A DNA stretch of 64,000 nucleotides from Ferranicluibacter rubi (GCF_011603255.1 NZ_JAANCM010000002.1:310001-374000); one strand, 5' to 3'; shown: positions 9,430 through 20,827, counted from the stretch's first letter. Program-made: numbers and translations. Notes: generated from the sequence alone by a model not told the origin.

Positions 9430-9717
9430 ATGTCCGTCGATCTCGCCACCGTCAAGCGCGTCGCGCATCTCGCCCGCATAGCCGTCAGCGAAGACGACGC
9501 CAACCGCATGACCGGCGAGCTGAATGCGATCCTTGGCTTCGTCGAACAACTCGGCGAAGTCGATGTCACCGGCGTCGAGCCGATGACATCGGTCACGCCG
9601 ATGGCGATGAAGAAGCGTGAGGACATCGTGACGGATGGTAGCAAGGCCGACGATATCGTTGCCAATGCGCCGAATTCTGACCGGAACTTCTTTCTCGTGC
9701 CGAAGGTCGTCGAATAG
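9430..9717 (+). CDS. gatC: Asp-tRNA(Asn)/Glu-tRNA(Gln) amidotransferase subunit GatC
   Basis: Small stabilising subunit of GatCAB, which converts mischarged Asp-tRNA(Asn) or Glu-tRNA(Gln) to the correct aminoacyl-tRNA. The 95 residues begin [17 protein letters not shown] and contain [15 protein letters not shown] and the C-terminal [11 protein letters not shown], the stretch that wraps between GatA and GatB. ATG 9430 is preceded by GGAG at 9420-9423; the frame is open further upstream but without family similarity. gatA follows after 62 bases. Confidence 0.96.
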   Translation: MSVDLATVKRVAHLARIAVSEDDANRMTGELNAILGFVEQLGEVDVTGVEPMTSVTPMAMKKREDIVTDGSKADDIVANAPNSDRNFFLVPKVVE

Positions 9718-9779
9718 ACCGGCCGACCCGTACCGAAGACCGTTTCGCCCGCCTGCCGTTTACGAAAGTCCCGTTCGCC

Positions 9780-11261
9780 ATGACCGAACTCACCCACCTC
9801 ACCATCGCCGAAGCCCGCGACCGGCTGACCGCCCGCGACATTACGGCCGTTGAACTGACTGACGCCTATCTCTCCGCCATCGACGCGGCGAACGGCGCCT
9901 TGAACGCCTATGTCACCGTGACGCCGGAGAAGGCGCGTGCGATGGCCAAGGCTTCCGACGAGCGCCTCGCAGCCGGCAAGGCCGGCGCGCTGGAGGGCAT
10001 TCCGCTCGGGATCAAGGACCTGTTCGGCACCGAAGGCGTGCACACGCAGGCCTGCAGCCACATTCTCGATGGGTTCGCGCCGCGTTACGAATCGACCGTG
10101 ACGCAGAACCTGTGGAACGACGGTGCCGTGATGCTCGGCAAGCTGAACATGGACGAGTTCGCCATGGGCTCCTCCAACGAGAGCTCGTACTATGGCCCCG
10201 TGAAGAACCCCTGGCGCGCCACCGGCTCCGATGCCGACCGCGTGCCCGGCGGCTCCTCGGGCGGATCGGCGGCGGCCGTCGCAGCCTTTCTGTGCGCCGG
10301 CGCCACAGCCACCGACACGGGCGGCTCCATCCGCCAGCCCGCGGCCTTCACGGGCACGGTCGGCATCAAGCCGACCTATGGCCGCTGCTCGCGCTGGGGC
10401 ATCGTCGCCTTTGCCTCCTCGCTCGATCAGGCCGGACCAATCGCCCGCGACGTTCGCGATGCTGCGATCCTGCTGAAGTCGATGGCAAGCGTCGATGCGA
10501 AGGACACGACCTCCGTCAATCTTCCGGTGCCGGATTACGAGAAGGCCATCGGGCAGTCGCTGAAAGGCATGAAAATCGGTATTCCCGCGGAATATCGCGT
10601 CGAAGGTATGCCGGAAGAGATCGAGGCGCTCTGGCGCCAGGGCATCGCCTGGCTGAAGGACGCCGGTGCCGAGATCGTCGATATCTCCCTGCCGCACACG
10701 AAATACGCCCTGCCGGCCTACTACATCGTTGCGCCGGCCGAGGCGTCCTCGAACCTCGCGCGCTATGACGGCGTGCGCTATGGCCTGCGTGTGGATGGCA
10801 AGGACATTGCCGACATGTACGAGCAGACGCGCGCCGCCGGCTTCGGCCAGGAGGTCAAGCGCCGCATCATGATCGGCACCTATGTGCTGTCCGCCGGCTA
10901 CTACGACGCTTATTATCTGCGCGCCCAGAAGGTCCGCACACTCATCAAGCGCGACTTCGAGACGGCCTTCCATGCCGGCGTCGATGCGATCCTGACGCCT
11001 GCCACACCGTCGTCCGCCTTCGGCATCGCCGATCAGGAGCTCGCGGCCGATCCGGTGAAGATGTACCTCAACGACATCTTCACGGTGACGGTGAACATGG
11101 CCGGCCTGCCGGGCATCGCCGTTCCCGCCGGCCTCGACGCCAAGGGTCTTCCGCTCGGCCTTCAGCTGATCGGCAAGCCGTTCGAGGAGGAAACCCTGTT
11201 CAAGACCGCCCATGTCATCGAGCAGGCCGCTGGACGCTTCACGCCGCCCAAGTGGTGGTAG
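9780..11261 (+). CDS. gatA: Asp-tRNA(Asn)/Glu-tRNA(Gln) amidotransferase subunit GatA
   Basis: Amidase-signature subunit that hydrolyses glutamine and channels ammonia to GatB. The 493 residues carry the Ser-cisSer-Lys triad: Lys79 in [12 protein letters not shown], cis-Ser159 in [14 protein letters not shown] and nucleophile Ser183 in [11 protein letters not shown], followed by [13 protein letters not shown]. Length is normal. Sits between gatC and a GNAT gene, with gatB 674 bases further on. Its presence implies that the organism relies on indirect Gln- and/or Asn-tRNA formation, as usual in rhizobia. Confidence 0.98.
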   Translation: MTELTHLTIAEARDRLTARDITAVELTDAYLSAIDAANGALNAYVTVTPEKARAMAKASDERLAAGKAGALEGIPLGIKDLFGTEGVHTQACSHILDGFAPRYESTVTQNLWNDGAVMLGKLNMDEFAMGSSNESSYYGPVKNPWRATGSDADRVPGGSSGGSAAAVAAFLCAGATATDTGGSIRQPAAFTGTVGIKPTYGRCSRWGIVAFASSLDQAGPIARDVRDAAILLKSMASVDAKDTTSVNLPVPDYEKAIGQSLKGMKIGIPAEYRVEGMPEEIEALWRQGIAWLKDAGAEIVDISLPHTKYALPAYYIVAPAEASSNLARYDGVRYGLRVDGKDIADMYEQTRAAGFGQEVKRRIMIGTYVLSAGYYDAYYLRAQKVRTLIKRDFETAFHAGVDAILTPATPSSAFGIADQELAADPVKMYLNDIFTVTVNMAGLPGIAVPAGLDAKGLPLGLQLIGKPFEEETLFKTAHVIEQAAGRFTPPKWW

Positions 11262-11300
11262 GCTGCGCGATCGTCGCACCGGTGGGGGCTTGGACACGGT

Positions 11301-11816
11301 ATGGTTCTGGTACGCGGTGCACGCGAGGATGAAGTGCCTCGGCTGGTGAAGATCGGCCTTGCCGCCTGGGAGCAGGCGGTGGTCGGCTTTGCCGATGTGA
11401 CCAAGATGCGCACCACGGCCGAATACTCCTTCGGCTCGTTCCTGCGCGAAAGCTGGCCGCGCACCCTCGTGGTGGAGACGGGCGGCGCGAGCGTTGGCTG
11501 GGCGGCGCGGGAGAACGACGATGTCGAAGTCAGCGACCTCTGGATCATGCCGGAGCACCAGCGCCAGGGGCTGGGCAGTGCGTTGATCGAGGCACTGCGC
11601 GGCGATATGGAGGGAACCGGGCTGCCGGAAATGACGGCCCGGACACATGCGGGCAACGCGCCGGCCATTGCCTTCTTTCGCCATCACGGCTTTCGGATCG
11701 CCTGGTTTTCCACCGCCTACCTCGCCCGTCTGGATCGGGATGTCGAGCAGGTTGGTCTCGCCCGGACGCTCCGCGAGGTCGAAAGCGTCGTGGACAAAAG
11801 TGTGGGGGACATATGA
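11301..11816 (+). CDS. GNAT family N-acetyltransferase
   Basis: A 171-residue acetyltransferase of the GCN5 superfamily. The acetyl-CoA motif appears as DLWIMPEHQRQGLGSALIEAL (about 80-100; the Q/R-x-x-G-x-G/A loop is QRQGLG), followed by NAPAIAFFRHHGF, motif B. The substrate is unknown; a GNAT gene between gatA and gatB suggests only shared transcription. The ATG at 11301 is 39 bases after gatA stops. A different GNAT gene follows gatB, so this short stretch holds two unrelated-looking paralogues. Confidence 0.9.
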   Translation: MVLVRGAREDEVPRLVKIGLAAWEQAVVGFADVTKMRTTAEYSFGSFLRESWPRTLVVETGGASVGWAARENDDVEVSDLWIMPEHQRQGLGSALIEALRGDMEGTGLPEMTARTHAGNAPAIAFFRHHGFRIAWFSTAYLARLDRDVEQVGLARTLREVESVVDKSVGDI

Positions 11817-11935
11817 CGCTGCCGACCGCCTGACCCGCCGGAAACCGGTGCCGGACATTCTCGCGCGTCTTGCACCCCTCAAGCATTTGTTCTAACCCGG
11901 ACCTACCCAAAAGAAGCCTGCAGGAAAAGCCTTCC

Positions 11936-13438
11936 ATGACCCTTGTCGACGTTCGCACGCCCGATCCGAAACGCTTCATCCCCGGCGCCACCGGCGACTG
12001 GGAAGTGATCGTCGGCCTGGAGGTGCACGCGCAGGTCACGAGCCATTCGAAACTCTTCTCCGGGGCCTCCACGACCTTCGGCAATGCCGCCAACGCCAAC
12101 GTCTCGCTGGTCGATGCGGCCATGCCGGGCATGCTGCCCGTCATCAACGAGGAGTGCGTTCGCCAAGCCGTGCGCACCGGCCTCGGGCTCAAGGCGCAGA
12201 TCAACCATCGTTCGATCTTCGACCGGAAGAACTATTTCTATCCCGACCTGCCGCAGGGCTACCAGATCTCGCAGTTCAAGGATCCGATCGTCGGCGAGGG
12301 CACGATCGTCATCTCGCTCGGACCCGATCGTCAGGGCCATTTCGAGGATATCGAAATCGGCATCGAGCGCCTGCATCTGGAGCAGGACGCCGGTAAGTCG
12401 ATGCATGACCAGCATCCCACCATGTCCTATGTCGATCTCAACCGCTCGGGCGTCGCCCTGATGGAGATCGTGTCGAAGCCCGACATGCGCTCCTCCGACG
12501 AGGCCAAGGCCTATATGACGAAGCTGCGCTCCATCGTGCGCTACCTCGGCACCTGCGACGGCAACATGGACGAAGGCTCCATGCGCGCGGACGTCAACGT
12601 CTCCGTGCGCCGCCCCGGCGCAGAGTTCGGCACACGTTGCGAGATCAAGAACGTCAACTCGATCCGCTTCATCGGCCAGGCCATCGAATACGAGGCCCGT
12701 CGCCAGATCGCGATTCTGGAAGACGGTGGCAAAATCGATCAGGAAACGCGCCTGTTCGATCCGCATAAGGGCGAGACGCGCTCCATGCGCTCCAAGGAAG
12801 ATGCGCATGACTATCGCTACTTCCCGGATCCGGACCTCCTGCCGCTCGAATTCGACGAGGCCTTCGTCGAGGCGCTGAGGGTCGATCTGCCGGAACTGCC
12901 TGATGACAAGAAGGAGCGCTTCGTGCGCGACCTCGGCCTGTCCATCTATGACGCCTCCGTGCTGGTGTCGGAAAAGGCGATCGCCGATTATTTCGAGGTC
13001 GTCTCTGCCGGCCGCGACGGCAAGGCGGCCGCCAACTGGGTTATCAACGACCTACTGGGCGCCTTGAACAAAGCCGGCAAAGGCATTGAAGAGACTCCGG
13101 TTTCCCCGGCCCAGCTCGGCGGCATCCTTGACCTCATCAAGTCGGAGGTCATCTCCGGCAAGCTGGCCAAGGAGCTGTTCGAGATCGTTTTCAACGAGGG
13201 CGGCGACCCGGCCGAGATCGTCGAGGCCCGCGGCATGAAGCAGGTGACGGACACCGGCGCCATCGAAAAGGCCGTGGACGAGATCATCGCCGCCAACCCG
13301 GATCAGGTCGAGAAGGTCAAGGCGAAGCCCTCGCTCGCCGGTTGGTTCGTCGGGCAGGTGATGAAGTCCACCGGCGGCAAGGCAAACCCGCAGGCGGTGC
13401 AGGCGCTTGTCAAGGCGAAGCTCGGGCTCGAGGATTAG
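11936..13438 (+). CDS. gatB: Asp-tRNA(Asn)/Glu-tRNA(Gln) amidotransferase subunit GatB
   Basis: Kinase/transamidase subunit that activates the mischarged aminoacyl end with ATP and amidates it. The 500-residue protein has the GatB cradle: [13 protein letters not shown] near residue 25, the glycine-rich [24 protein letters not shown], and the C-terminal YqeY-like helical tail beginning around residue 360 ([14 protein letters not shown]). ATG 11936 is preceded by AGGAAAAG (about 11922); upstream in-frame codons give no family similarity. The next GNAT gene starts 4 bases after its stop. Confidence 0.97.
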   Translation: MTLVDVRTPDPKRFIPGATGDWEVIVGLEVHAQVTSHSKLFSGASTTFGNAANANVSLVDAAMPGMLPVINEECVRQAVRTGLGLKAQINHRSIFDRKNYFYPDLPQGYQISQFKDPIVGEGTIVISLGPDRQGHFEDIEIGIERLHLEQDAGKSMHDQHPTMSYVDLNRSGVALMEIVSKPDMRSSDEAKAYMTKLRSIVRYLGTCDGNMDEGSMRADVNVSVRRPGAEFGTRCEIKNVNSIRFIGQAIEYEARRQIAILEDGGKIDQETRLFDPHKGETRSMRSKEDAHDYRYFPDPDLLPLEFDEAFVEALRVDLPELPDDKKERFVRDLGLSIYDASVLVSEKAIADYFEVVSAGRDGKAAANWVINDLLGALNKAGKGIEETPVSPAQLGGILDLIKSEVISGKLAKELFEIVFNEGGDPAEIVEARGMKQVTDTGAIEKAVDEIIAANPDQVEKVKAKPSLAGWFVGQVMKSTGGKANPQAVQALVKAKLGLED

Positions 13439-13442
13439 GCCG

Positions 13443-13937
13443 ATGTTCTTCGTCCGCACGGCGACGGAACGTGATCTGGGCGCGATCAGTGCCCTTCTGG
13501 GCGAGACCGCGCACGCGACCTATGACGCCACTTATGGTGCCGACAAGGTCGCGGAGATGACGGCCAAGTGGCACTCTGTGGCGGCGCTCAAAGCGAACCT
13601 GCAGCGCAAGGGCAGCGAGTTCGTGGTGGCCGACGACGGCAAGCGCATCGGCGGCATGGCTTATGCGTCGATGTCGCCGACCCTGCACGAGACGGCCGTC
13701 CTCCACCAGCTCTACGTGCTTCCGGCGTTCCAGCGGCAGGGGATTGCCCGCGATCTCTTCGCGGAACTCGAAACCTGCTTTCCTTATGCCGGACACATGC
13801 GGGTAGAGGTCGTCACCGACAACGCGCCCGCCATTGCGTTCTACGCGGCACATGGTTTCACTGAGGTCGGTCCGGGCTCGGAAGCCTGGGGCATGCCGAC
13901 GGTGGAGATGGAGAAGGTTCTGGACGACGCCCGCTGA
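13443..13937 (+). CDS. GNAT family N-acetyltransferase
   Basis: A 164-residue GCN5-type acetyltransferase with N-terminus MFFVRTATERDLGAISALL, the acetyl-CoA loop in LHQLYVLPAFQRQGIARDLF (about 88-107) and NAPAIAFYAAHGFTEVG (motif B). The ATG at 13443 lies 4 bases after gatB ends, implying cotranscription and reuse of ribosomes. The substrate cannot be predicted; resemblance to RimI-like or antibiotic acetyltransferases is only general. Confidence 0.9.
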   Translation: MFFVRTATERDLGAISALLGETAHATYDATYGADKVAEMTAKWHSVAALKANLQRKGSEFVVADDGKRIGGMAYASMSPTLHETAVLHQLYVLPAFQRQGIARDLFAELETCFPYAGHMRVEVVTDNAPAIAFYAAHGFTEVGPGSEAWGMPTVEMEKVLDDAR

Positions 13938-14073
13938 GAGCGCTCTCCAAGCCGGTGCAAACACGCTGCGAGAAACGCGGCAGGCTGGACAAGACCGGTC
14001 CGGCAGGCCATAAGCAGAAGCAATCATAAGGCATCCGCGCGCGGCTTTCGTGCGCCGGTCCAAGGACGGTTCG

Positions 14074-14469
14074 ATGAAGACTTTTCTGCAGATTTTCACC
14101 TGGTGGAACGGCTCGACGATCGGGACGCGGTTCCACACCTGGCGCTTCGGCAAGAAGGTCGGGCAGGACGAGCTCGGCAACACCTATTACGAAGGTGGCA
14201 AGGACTCCGAAGGCCGGACGCGCCGCTGGGTTATGTATAACGGCTATGCCGAGGCATCGGCGATCCCGCCGGGCTGGCACGGCTGGATGCATCACCGCAC
14301 GGATGTTTCGCCGGCCGACGAGACCTATGCCGCCCGCGAATGGCAGAAACCGCACCGCCTCAACATGACCGGCACGGCACAAGCCTACCGCCCGCCGGGC
14401 TCGCTCGCCAAGCCGGGCGAACGCCCGCGCGTCACCGGCGACTACGACGCCTGGACACCGCGCTCGTAA
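14074..14469 (+). CDS. NADH:ubiquinone oxidoreductase subunit NDUFA12 family protein
   Basis: A 131-residue homologue of the mitochondrial complex I accessory subunit B17.2 (NDUFA12), a hallmark of Alphaproteobacteria. Typical residues are WWNGSTIGTRFHTWRFG at the N-terminus, DELGNTYYEGG, RRWVMYNGYAEAS and IPPGWHGWMHH. It is thought to sit at the peripheral arm of complex I; the nuo operon itself is not in this window. ATG 14074 follows AAGGAC at 14062; a GTG at 14050 in the same frame is less likely. Confidence 0.95.
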   Translation: MKTFLQIFTWWNGSTIGTRFHTWRFGKKVGQDELGNTYYEGGKDSEGRTRRWVMYNGYAEASAIPPGWHGWMHHRTDVSPADETYAAREWQKPHRLNMTGTAQAYRPPGSLAKPGERPRVTGDYDAWTPRS

Positions 14470-14730
14470 GCATTGTCGGTTTCCGGCCGATGTGCCGGAG
14501 CCATCATCTCGCGGCCATGATTGGCATCTAAATCCGGTCGTGAGACGGCTTCATACGCGGGCTCACCGAGTCTTTTCCATGTGACCGGACCGTCTCCGAG
14601 CGCGGTGTACGGTAGCTGTGGATTCGATCTCCAAAGCAGGCCGGAACGACCGGGCATGTTGACCGGGCTTGCACTGGTTTGTCGGGATGTAGCGACCATA
14701 TCCGGACGCCGACGTTGGCGAGGGACTGAA

Positions 14731-15216
14731 ATGGCAGTGAACAGGAAAACCCGGAACGTGTCGATAAACCGCAAAGTCGCGATCTGCCGCAGGTCCGTCG
14801 GCCGCATTGTCCTGTCGCTCTCCACCGCAGCCGCCGCTTTTGCGATGACCACCCTTCCGACGCAGGCCGCGCGTCTGGCCAATCCCGTCGCCGTCTTCTC
14901 GGGCATCGACAAGATCACCGGCCGCATCACGACCTTCGACGTCTATATCGGCGAAACCGTCCAGTTCGGTGCGCTTCAGGTCACGCCCCGCGTGTGCTAT
15001 AGCCGCGACGACACGGAAGCCCAGAAGACCACCTCGTTCGTGGAAGTCGAGGAAATCACCCTCGACCGCAAGATCCGCCGCATCTTCACCGGCTGGATGT
15101 TCGCCGACAGCCCTGGGCTCAACGCGGTCGAGCACCCCGTCTACGACGTCTGGCTCCAGAGCTGCAAAGGCAAGTCCGACCTTCCGCCCCCGGATAGTGC
15201 CGCGAACAGCCAGTAA
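14731..15216 (+). CDS. Exported DUF2155 domain protein
   Basis: A 161-residue protein with an N-terminal signal segment (basic n-region to about residue 30, hydrophobic SLSTAAAAFAMTTLP, then AXA-type TQAA), followed by the DUF2155 core: ANPVAVFSGIDKITGRITTF, YIGETVQFGALQVTPRVCY, EITLDRKIRRIFTGWMFA and EHPVYDVWLQSCKG. The two cysteines may pair in the periplasm. DUF2155 proteins are widespread in rhizobia, often close to NDUFA12 and aat as here; the function is unknown. ATG 14731 places the signal peptide correctly; the long open frame upstream looks non-coding. Confidence 0.9.
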   Translation: MAVNRKTRNVSINRKVAICRRSVGRIVLSLSTAAAAFAMTTLPTQAARLANPVAVFSGIDKITGRITTFDVYIGETVQFGALQVTPRVCYSRDDTEAQKTTSFVEVEEITLDRKIRRIFTGWMFADSPGLNAVEHPVYDVWLQSCKGKSDLPPPDSAANSQ

Positions 15217-15369
15217 CGGGTAACGCCGCACTCGACCCTCGACTGCGGACAGCGCATCGCTTGGTCGCGGTGTGTCAATGCAATCCCGATTCGTTCATCG
15301 AACGCCTGACATCTCACCAGCGTTTGTCGCTGAACCCCATTCACATCACTGGACATCGTCGGGCGTGCG

Positions 15370-15984
15370 TCAGAACCGCGCGTTCGGCTGGGCAATGGCT
15401 TCGGCGAGCATGCCGGCATATTCGGCCTTTGGCACGTCGATCGCGCCGAACGTCTTCAGGTGATCCGTGGTGAACTGCGTATCCAGCAGAATGAAGCCGC
15501 GGTCGCGGAGGTGTTCGACAAGGTGGACGAGACACATCTTGGAGGCATCGGTGCGGCGGGAAAACATGCTCTCGCCGAAGAAGGCAGCACCGAGCGAGAC
15601 GCCGTAGAGCCCACCGACGAGTTCGTCGCCGTCCCAAGCCTCGACCGAGTGCGCATGGCCCATCATGTGCAGGGCCGTGTAGAGCCCTCGGATCGTGCTG
15701 TTGATCCAGGTGGTGGGCCGATCTGGCGCTGGCGCGGCACAGCCATCCATGACGGCTTCGAAGGCGGTGTTGCGCCGAATGACGAAGGGCGAGTGCCGGA
15801 TCGTCTTGGCAAGGCTGCGGGGGATGTGGAAATCGTGGAGGGGGATGACGCCGCGCATCTCGGGCTCGACCCAGAAGATCTCGGGGTCATCGGCCGAATC
15901 GGCCATGGGGAAGAGACCGATCGAATAGGCACGCACCAGCAGGTCGGGAGTGATGTCCGGTTGCTTGCGGCGGCTGCCTCTCAT
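15370..15984 (-). CDS. aat: Leucyl/phenylalanyl-tRNA-protein transferase
   Basis: Transfers Leu or Phe from tRNA to the N-terminal Arg/Lys of proteins, making them N-degron substrates of ClpS/ClpAP. The 204-residue chain shows [14 protein letters not shown] near the N-terminus, [12 protein letters not shown] and [60 protein letters not shown] and [13 protein letters not shown]. These are the family's signature blocks and the length is typical. ATG 15984 is chosen because the family N-terminus follows at once; the in-frame upstream extension overlaps accC. First gene after a strong palindrome that follows accC. Confidence 0.96.
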   Translation of the reverse strand: MRGSRRKQPDITPDLLVRAYSIGLFPMADSADDPEIFWVEPEMRGVIPLHDFHIPRSLAKTIRHSPFVIRRNTAFEAVMDGCAAPAPDRPTTWINSTIRGLYTALHMMGHAHSVEAWDGDELVGGLYGVSLGAAFFGESMFSRRTDASKMCLVHLVEHLRDRGFILLDTQFTTDHLKTFGAIDVPKAEYAGMLAEAIAQPNARF

Positions 15985-16057
15985 GCTGGGCCTCTGTTTG
16001 CTCACCCAAGGCCAGTGCCTGTCAAAGGCTGGGGGATCGGGCAAGCGCGTTTGGGAA

Positions 16058-16100
16058 GCCGGAGCGCCACCACCCGAGACGGGTGAGGGAGCGCTCCGGC
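16058..16100 (-). terminator. Long palindrome between accC and aat, possible terminator
   Basis: Arms GCCGGAGCGC (16058-16067) and GCGCTCCGGC (16091-16100) are perfect complements; between them CACCCG and CGGGTG form an inner stem with loop AGA. It lies just past the accC stop (16107). There is no good T-run on the leftward strand, so factor-independent termination is uncertain; transcript 3' end protection is an alternative. Confidence 0.4.
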
Positions 16101-16106
16101 GACGTT

Positions 16107-17456
<1,350 letters not shown>

Positions 17457-17460
17457 GGGC

Positions 17461-17913
17461 TTACTCGATGACCACGAGCGCTTCGCCGTACTCGACCGGT
17501 GCGCCGTCTTCCACGAGGATCTCGACGACCTTGCCGGAGCGCGGCGCCGGGATCTGGTTCATCGTCTTCATGGCTTCGATGATGAGGACGGTCTGGCCTT
17601 CCTTCACCGTGGCGCCGACTTCGATGAAGGGACGCGAGCCCGGGGCGGGTGAGAGATACGCCGTGCCGACCATCGGCGCCGTCAGCGCGTTCTTGGAAAT
17701 ACGGGCAGCGGCATCAGGTGCGGCAGCAGCCGCGACAGCTGCAGGTGCTGCGACCGGAACCGGTGCGGAGACATATTGCGGCGTGCCGGCGCGCGAGACG
17801 CGGATACGCAGGTCTTCCTGTTCGATCTCGATCTCGGTCAGGTCGGTCTCGTTCAGGATATTGGCGAGATCGCGGATCAGTGCCTGATCGATGCCGGTCT
17901 TCTTGTCAGCCAT
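17461..17913 (-). CDS. accB: Biotin carboxyl carrier protein of acetyl-CoA carboxylase
   Basis: Carries biotin between AccC and the carboxyltransferase. A 150-residue protein: N-terminal helical/assembly segment (residues 1-45), an Ala/Pro/Val-rich flexible linker (about 50-72), then the biotinyl domain with [11 protein letters not shown], where Lys116 is the expected biotinylation site. C-terminus [11 protein letters not shown] closes the hammerhead fold. Upstream aroQ ends 18 bases before, so aroQ-accB-accC probably share a transcript. Confidence 0.97.
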   Translation of the reverse strand: MADKKTGIDQALIRDLANILNETDLTEIEIEQEDLRIRVSRAGTPQYVSAPVPVAAPAAVAAAAAPDAAARISKNALTAPMVGTAYLSPAPGSRPFIEVGATVKEGQTVLIIEAMKTMNQIPAPRSGKVVEILVEDGAPVEYGEALVVIE

Positions 17914-17931
17914 GAGAGCCTCTTGTTTTTT

Positions 17932-18375
17932 TTATTTCGGTGTTTGAAGGAGAGTGTTTAGCGCATTGAGCGCCAGAATGTAACTCTGCGCGCCGAAGCC
18001 GCAGATGACGCCTTTCGCCGCTGGGGCAAGCATGGATTTGTGGCGAAATTCCTCGCGCGCGTGAACGTTCGACAGATGAAGCTCGACCACCGGGATACCG
18101 ATGGCGCGCGTCGCGTCGTGCAGGGCGACCGATGTGTGGGTATAGGCACCGGCGTTGACGGCAATGCCGACAGCGGTGTCGCTGGCTTCGTGAAACCAGT
18201 CGACCAGCACACCTTCGTGGTTGGTCTGGCGGAAGTCGATCGTCAGGCCGAGCTTCTCGCCCTCCGCAACGCACATCGCCTCGATGTCGGCAAGGGTCTG
18301 GCCGCCATAGATGCCGGGCTCGCGCTTGCCCAGCATGTTGAGGTTGGGGCCGTTCAGGACGAAAATCGTTGGCAT
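17932..18375 (-). CDS. aroQ: Type II 3-dehydroquinate dehydratase
   Basis: Third enzyme of the shikimate pathway, a dodecameric anti-eliminating dehydratase. The 147-residue chain has FVLNGPNLNMLGKREPGIYGG with the catalytic Tyr23, INFR-like TIDFRQTNHEG, the NAGAYTHTSVALHDA strand with the catalytic His region, and VELHLSNVHAREEFRHKS. Length is as expected for the type II family. It is transcribed leftward ahead of accB; aroQ-accB-accC is a common alphaproteobacterial arrangement. Confidence 0.97.
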   Translation of the reverse strand: MPTIFVLNGPNLNMLGKREPGIYGGQTLADIEAMCVAEGEKLGLTIDFRQTNHEGVLVDWFHEASDTAVGIAVNAGAYTHTSVALHDATRAIGIPVVELHLSNVHAREEFRHKSMLAPAAKGVICGFGAQSYILALNALNTLLQTPK

Positions 18376-18504
18376 TTCGTGAGCATCCTATCGTCGTGCC
18401 GTCAGCTATAGACGGTTGGTCCGTTGAAAAAAAGCCTTTTGGACCCGCCGTATGGCTGCGAGCGCCTCGCTAAGGCCTTGTCCACAAGGCATGTCGCCTC
18501 GAGG

Positions 18505-19272
18505 TCAGCAGGCTGTCTTGCCGCAGGTGCGCATGTTGGCGATCTTTGCCGCCAGATCGTCGGCACCGACGGCGCCGAAGACAGCCTCGTTGCCGATGAT
18601 GTAGGACGGCGTGCCGGTAACGCCAAGCGCATTGGCGAGCGTGTAGGATTCGCGAACCTCGTCGTCATGGCTCGGATCGACCATCTTGGCACGGATATCC
18701 GCTTCCTTCACGCCGAGACGTGTCGCAACGGCAATCGCCGTTTCCTCCGTCGCGCGGTCTTCGCCACCCAGAAGCGCCCGGTGGAAATCGCCATATTTTT
18801 CGGGAGCGAGCTTCCGGAAGGCTGAACTGACGCGATGGGCGTCGAGCGATTCCTGTCCGAGAATCGGCAGCTCCTTCAGCACGAAGCGAACGTTCTTGTC
18901 GGCTTCGAGAATGGCTTCCATGTCGGGAAGCGCACGTTTGCAATAGCCGCAATTGTAGTCGTAGAACTCCACGACGGTCACGTCGCCTTTGGGATTTCCG
19001 AGCGACACGTCGTATTTCGAGTTGAAGATCGTGTCCTTGTTCGCGCTGATCGCCGATTCGGCGACTTGCTGCTGCGCTAGCGCCTGCTTTGCCTTCAGCG
19101 CCTCCTGCACCTCAAGCATGACCTCCGGGTTGGCGATCAGATATTCGCGGATGAAGGCGCCGAACTCGGCTTTCTGTTTGTCATCCAGCGCCAGTGCGGG
19201 GGTGATGAATGCGCAGGTGGTGGAGACGAGCAGGAGCGATGCGGCGATCAGTCGGCGTACGGGGAAGGTCAT
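18505..19272 (-). CDS. Periplasmic DsbA-family thiol-disulfide oxidoreductase (Com1/ScsC-like)
   Basis: A 255-residue exported thioredoxin-fold protein. The signal peptide is residues 1-29 (RRLIAASLLLV..., ending ALA). Next comes a helical segment (KAEFGAFIREYLIANPEVM, about 33-70) resembling the N-terminal oligomerisation region of ScsC-type proteins, then FYDYNCGYCKRALPDME with the active-site CGYC at 108-111, and GVTGTPSYIIGNEAV carrying the cis-Pro loop. Two extra cysteines lie at the C-terminus (CGKTAC). Start 19272 is chosen because it gives a proper signal peptide. Likely isomerase or oxidase for envelope proteins; the redox partner is unknown. Confidence 0.9.
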   Translation of the reverse strand: MTFPVRRLIAASLLLVSTTCAFITPALALDDKQKAEFGAFIREYLIANPEVMLEVQEALKAKQALAQQQVAESAISANKDTIFNSKYDVSLGNPKGDVTVVEFYDYNCGYCKRALPDMEAILEADKNVRFVLKELPILGQESLDAHRVSSAFRKLAPEKYGDFHRALLGGEDRATEETAIAVATRLGVKEADIRAKMVDPSHDDEVRESYTLANALGVTGTPSYIIGNEAVFGAVGADDLAAKIANMRTCGKTAC

Positions 19273-19495
19273 GCGGTCCTCGCTGAGATGGCGCTGCCGA
19301 CGCGGAGAGAACGCCAGCGTACGGTCTCCGTCCGATAGCACATGCAAACGCACGGGGACAACAAAACGTCGAGAGCAGGCGCCTTGTCACAAGCTGCTCT
19401 TGTGAAGCCCGTGCGCTTGGGGCAATCCATGGCGATCTGCCGGGATCTGGATGTCATCGACATCCTGATCCACTGAGCGAAACGAGGATGCCGCC

Positions 19496-20656
19496 ATGAC
19501 CACGCTTTCCCACCGCAGCGCCGTGGAACCCTTCCATGCCATGGACGTGCTGGCGGAGGCGACACGGCGGCGCGATGCCGGCTTCCCGGTCATCTCCATG
19601 GCGGTGGGGCAGCCGAGCCATCCCGCGCCGAAGGCAGCGCTTGAGGCGGCCCGCGCGGCGCTGGAACACGGGCGGCTCGGATACACCGATGCGCTCGGCA
19701 CGCTTTCGCTGCGCACGGCGATATCGGATCATTACCATCGGCATTACGGCATCGCGGTCGATCCCAGACGCATCGCCGTGACGACCGGCTCGTCGGCGGG
19801 TTTCAATCTCGCCTTTCTCGCGCTGTTCGATCCGGGCGACCGGGTCGCGATCGCGCGGCCGGGCTATCCCGCCTATCGCAACATCCTCGCCGCTCTGGGG
19901 CTGAAGGTCGTGGAGGTCGATGCCGATGCCTCGAACGGTTTTACGCTGACGCCGGAAGGATTGGCGGACGCCGAGCTGCGCGAGGGTGGGCCGATCCGCG
20001 GTGTGCTGCTGGCAAGTCCCGCGAACCCGACCGGAACCGTGACAGGACGGGCGCAACTGCAGGCGCTCGCCGAATACTGTGCCGCCAAGGATATCACCTT
20101 CATCTCCGACGAGATCTATCACGGCCTGACCTTCGTCGGCGAGGAGACGACGGCGCTGGCCGTGACGGATGCCGCCGTGGTCATCAATTCCTTCTCCAAA
20201 TACTACTGCATGACCGGATGGCGGATCGGCTGGATGGTGCTGCCTGAAGACAAGGTGCGGGGCTTCGAGCGGATCGCGCAGAGCCTCTATATCTCGCCGC
20301 CCGAACTGTCGCAGATCGCCGCCGAGGCTGCGCTGGGCGCATCGGCCGAGCTTGAGGTCTACAAGGAAAGCTACGCCGTCAACCGCGCGCTTCTTCTCAA
20401 GCGCCTGCCGGAGCTCGGCTTCACCATCGCCTCACCGATGGACGGCGCATTCTACGCCTATGTCGATGCCAGCCGCTTCACCAATGACAGCATGGCCTTC
20501 GCCCATCGCATGCTCGCCGAAATCAACGTGGCGGCCACACCCGGCCGCGACTTCGATCCGGTCGAAGGCCATCGCGCCATGCGGTTCTCCTACGCGGGCG
20601 CGCCGGCGGATATCGAAACCGCGATCGAGCGCATGGCGGGTTGGTTGAAAGCCTAA
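19496..20656 (+). CDS. Class I/II pyridoxal-phosphate aminotransferase
   Basis: A 386-residue fold-type I aminotransferase. Visible are GQPSHPAPKAALEAA, GYTDALGTLSLRTAI, TTGSSAGFNLAFLALFDPGD (cofactor phosphate region), SPANPTGTVTG, ISDEIYHGLTF (Asp that binds the pyridine N), NSFSKYYCMTGWRIGW with the Schiff-base Lys235, and RFSYAG with the carboxylate-binding Arg. It resembles aspartate/tyrosine-type transaminases; the exact amino-acid substrate cannot be set. The ATG at 19496 fits the family start. It converges with rne and shares the hairpin between them. Confidence 0.93.
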   Translation: MTTLSHRSAVEPFHAMDVLAEATRRRDAGFPVISMAVGQPSHPAPKAALEAARAALEHGRLGYTDALGTLSLRTAISDHYHRHYGIAVDPRRIAVTTGSSAGFNLAFLALFDPGDRVAIARPGYPAYRNILAALGLKVVEVDADASNGFTLTPEGLADAELREGGPIRGVLLASPANPTGTVTGRAQLQALAEYCAAKDITFISDEIYHGLTFVGEETTALAVTDAAVVINSFSKYYCMTGWRIGWMVLPEDKVRGFERIAQSLYISPPELSQIAAEAALGASAELEVYKESYAVNRALLLKRLPELGFTIASPMDGAFYAYVDASRFTNDSMAFAHRMLAEINVAATPGRDFDPVEGHRAMRFSYAGAPADIETAIERMAGWLKA

Positions 20657-20770
20657 TGAGGTCAAAGGTTTCGGCGGACCGGCGGAATCAGATCGGGAGC
20701 CACTTGATTCAGAACCTGAGGTTTGCGGCAGGCGTCCGGGACCGCCCTGCTCGATAGAGTGCAGAACGAA

Positions 20771-20802
20771 AAAGGCCAGCCGGATCGCTCCGGCTGGCCT
20801 TT
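20771..20802. terminator. Bidirectional intrinsic terminator between aminotransferase and rne
   Basis: Perfect 14-base stem AAAGGCCAGCCGGA (20771-20784) / TCCGGCTGGCCTTT (20789-20802) with a TCGC tetraloop. A-rich and T-rich flanks on both sides make it functional on either strand, serving the convergent aminotransferase and rne genes. Confidence 0.85.
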
Positions 20803-20827
20803 GTGTTCATTCAGCAAACATCAGCGC

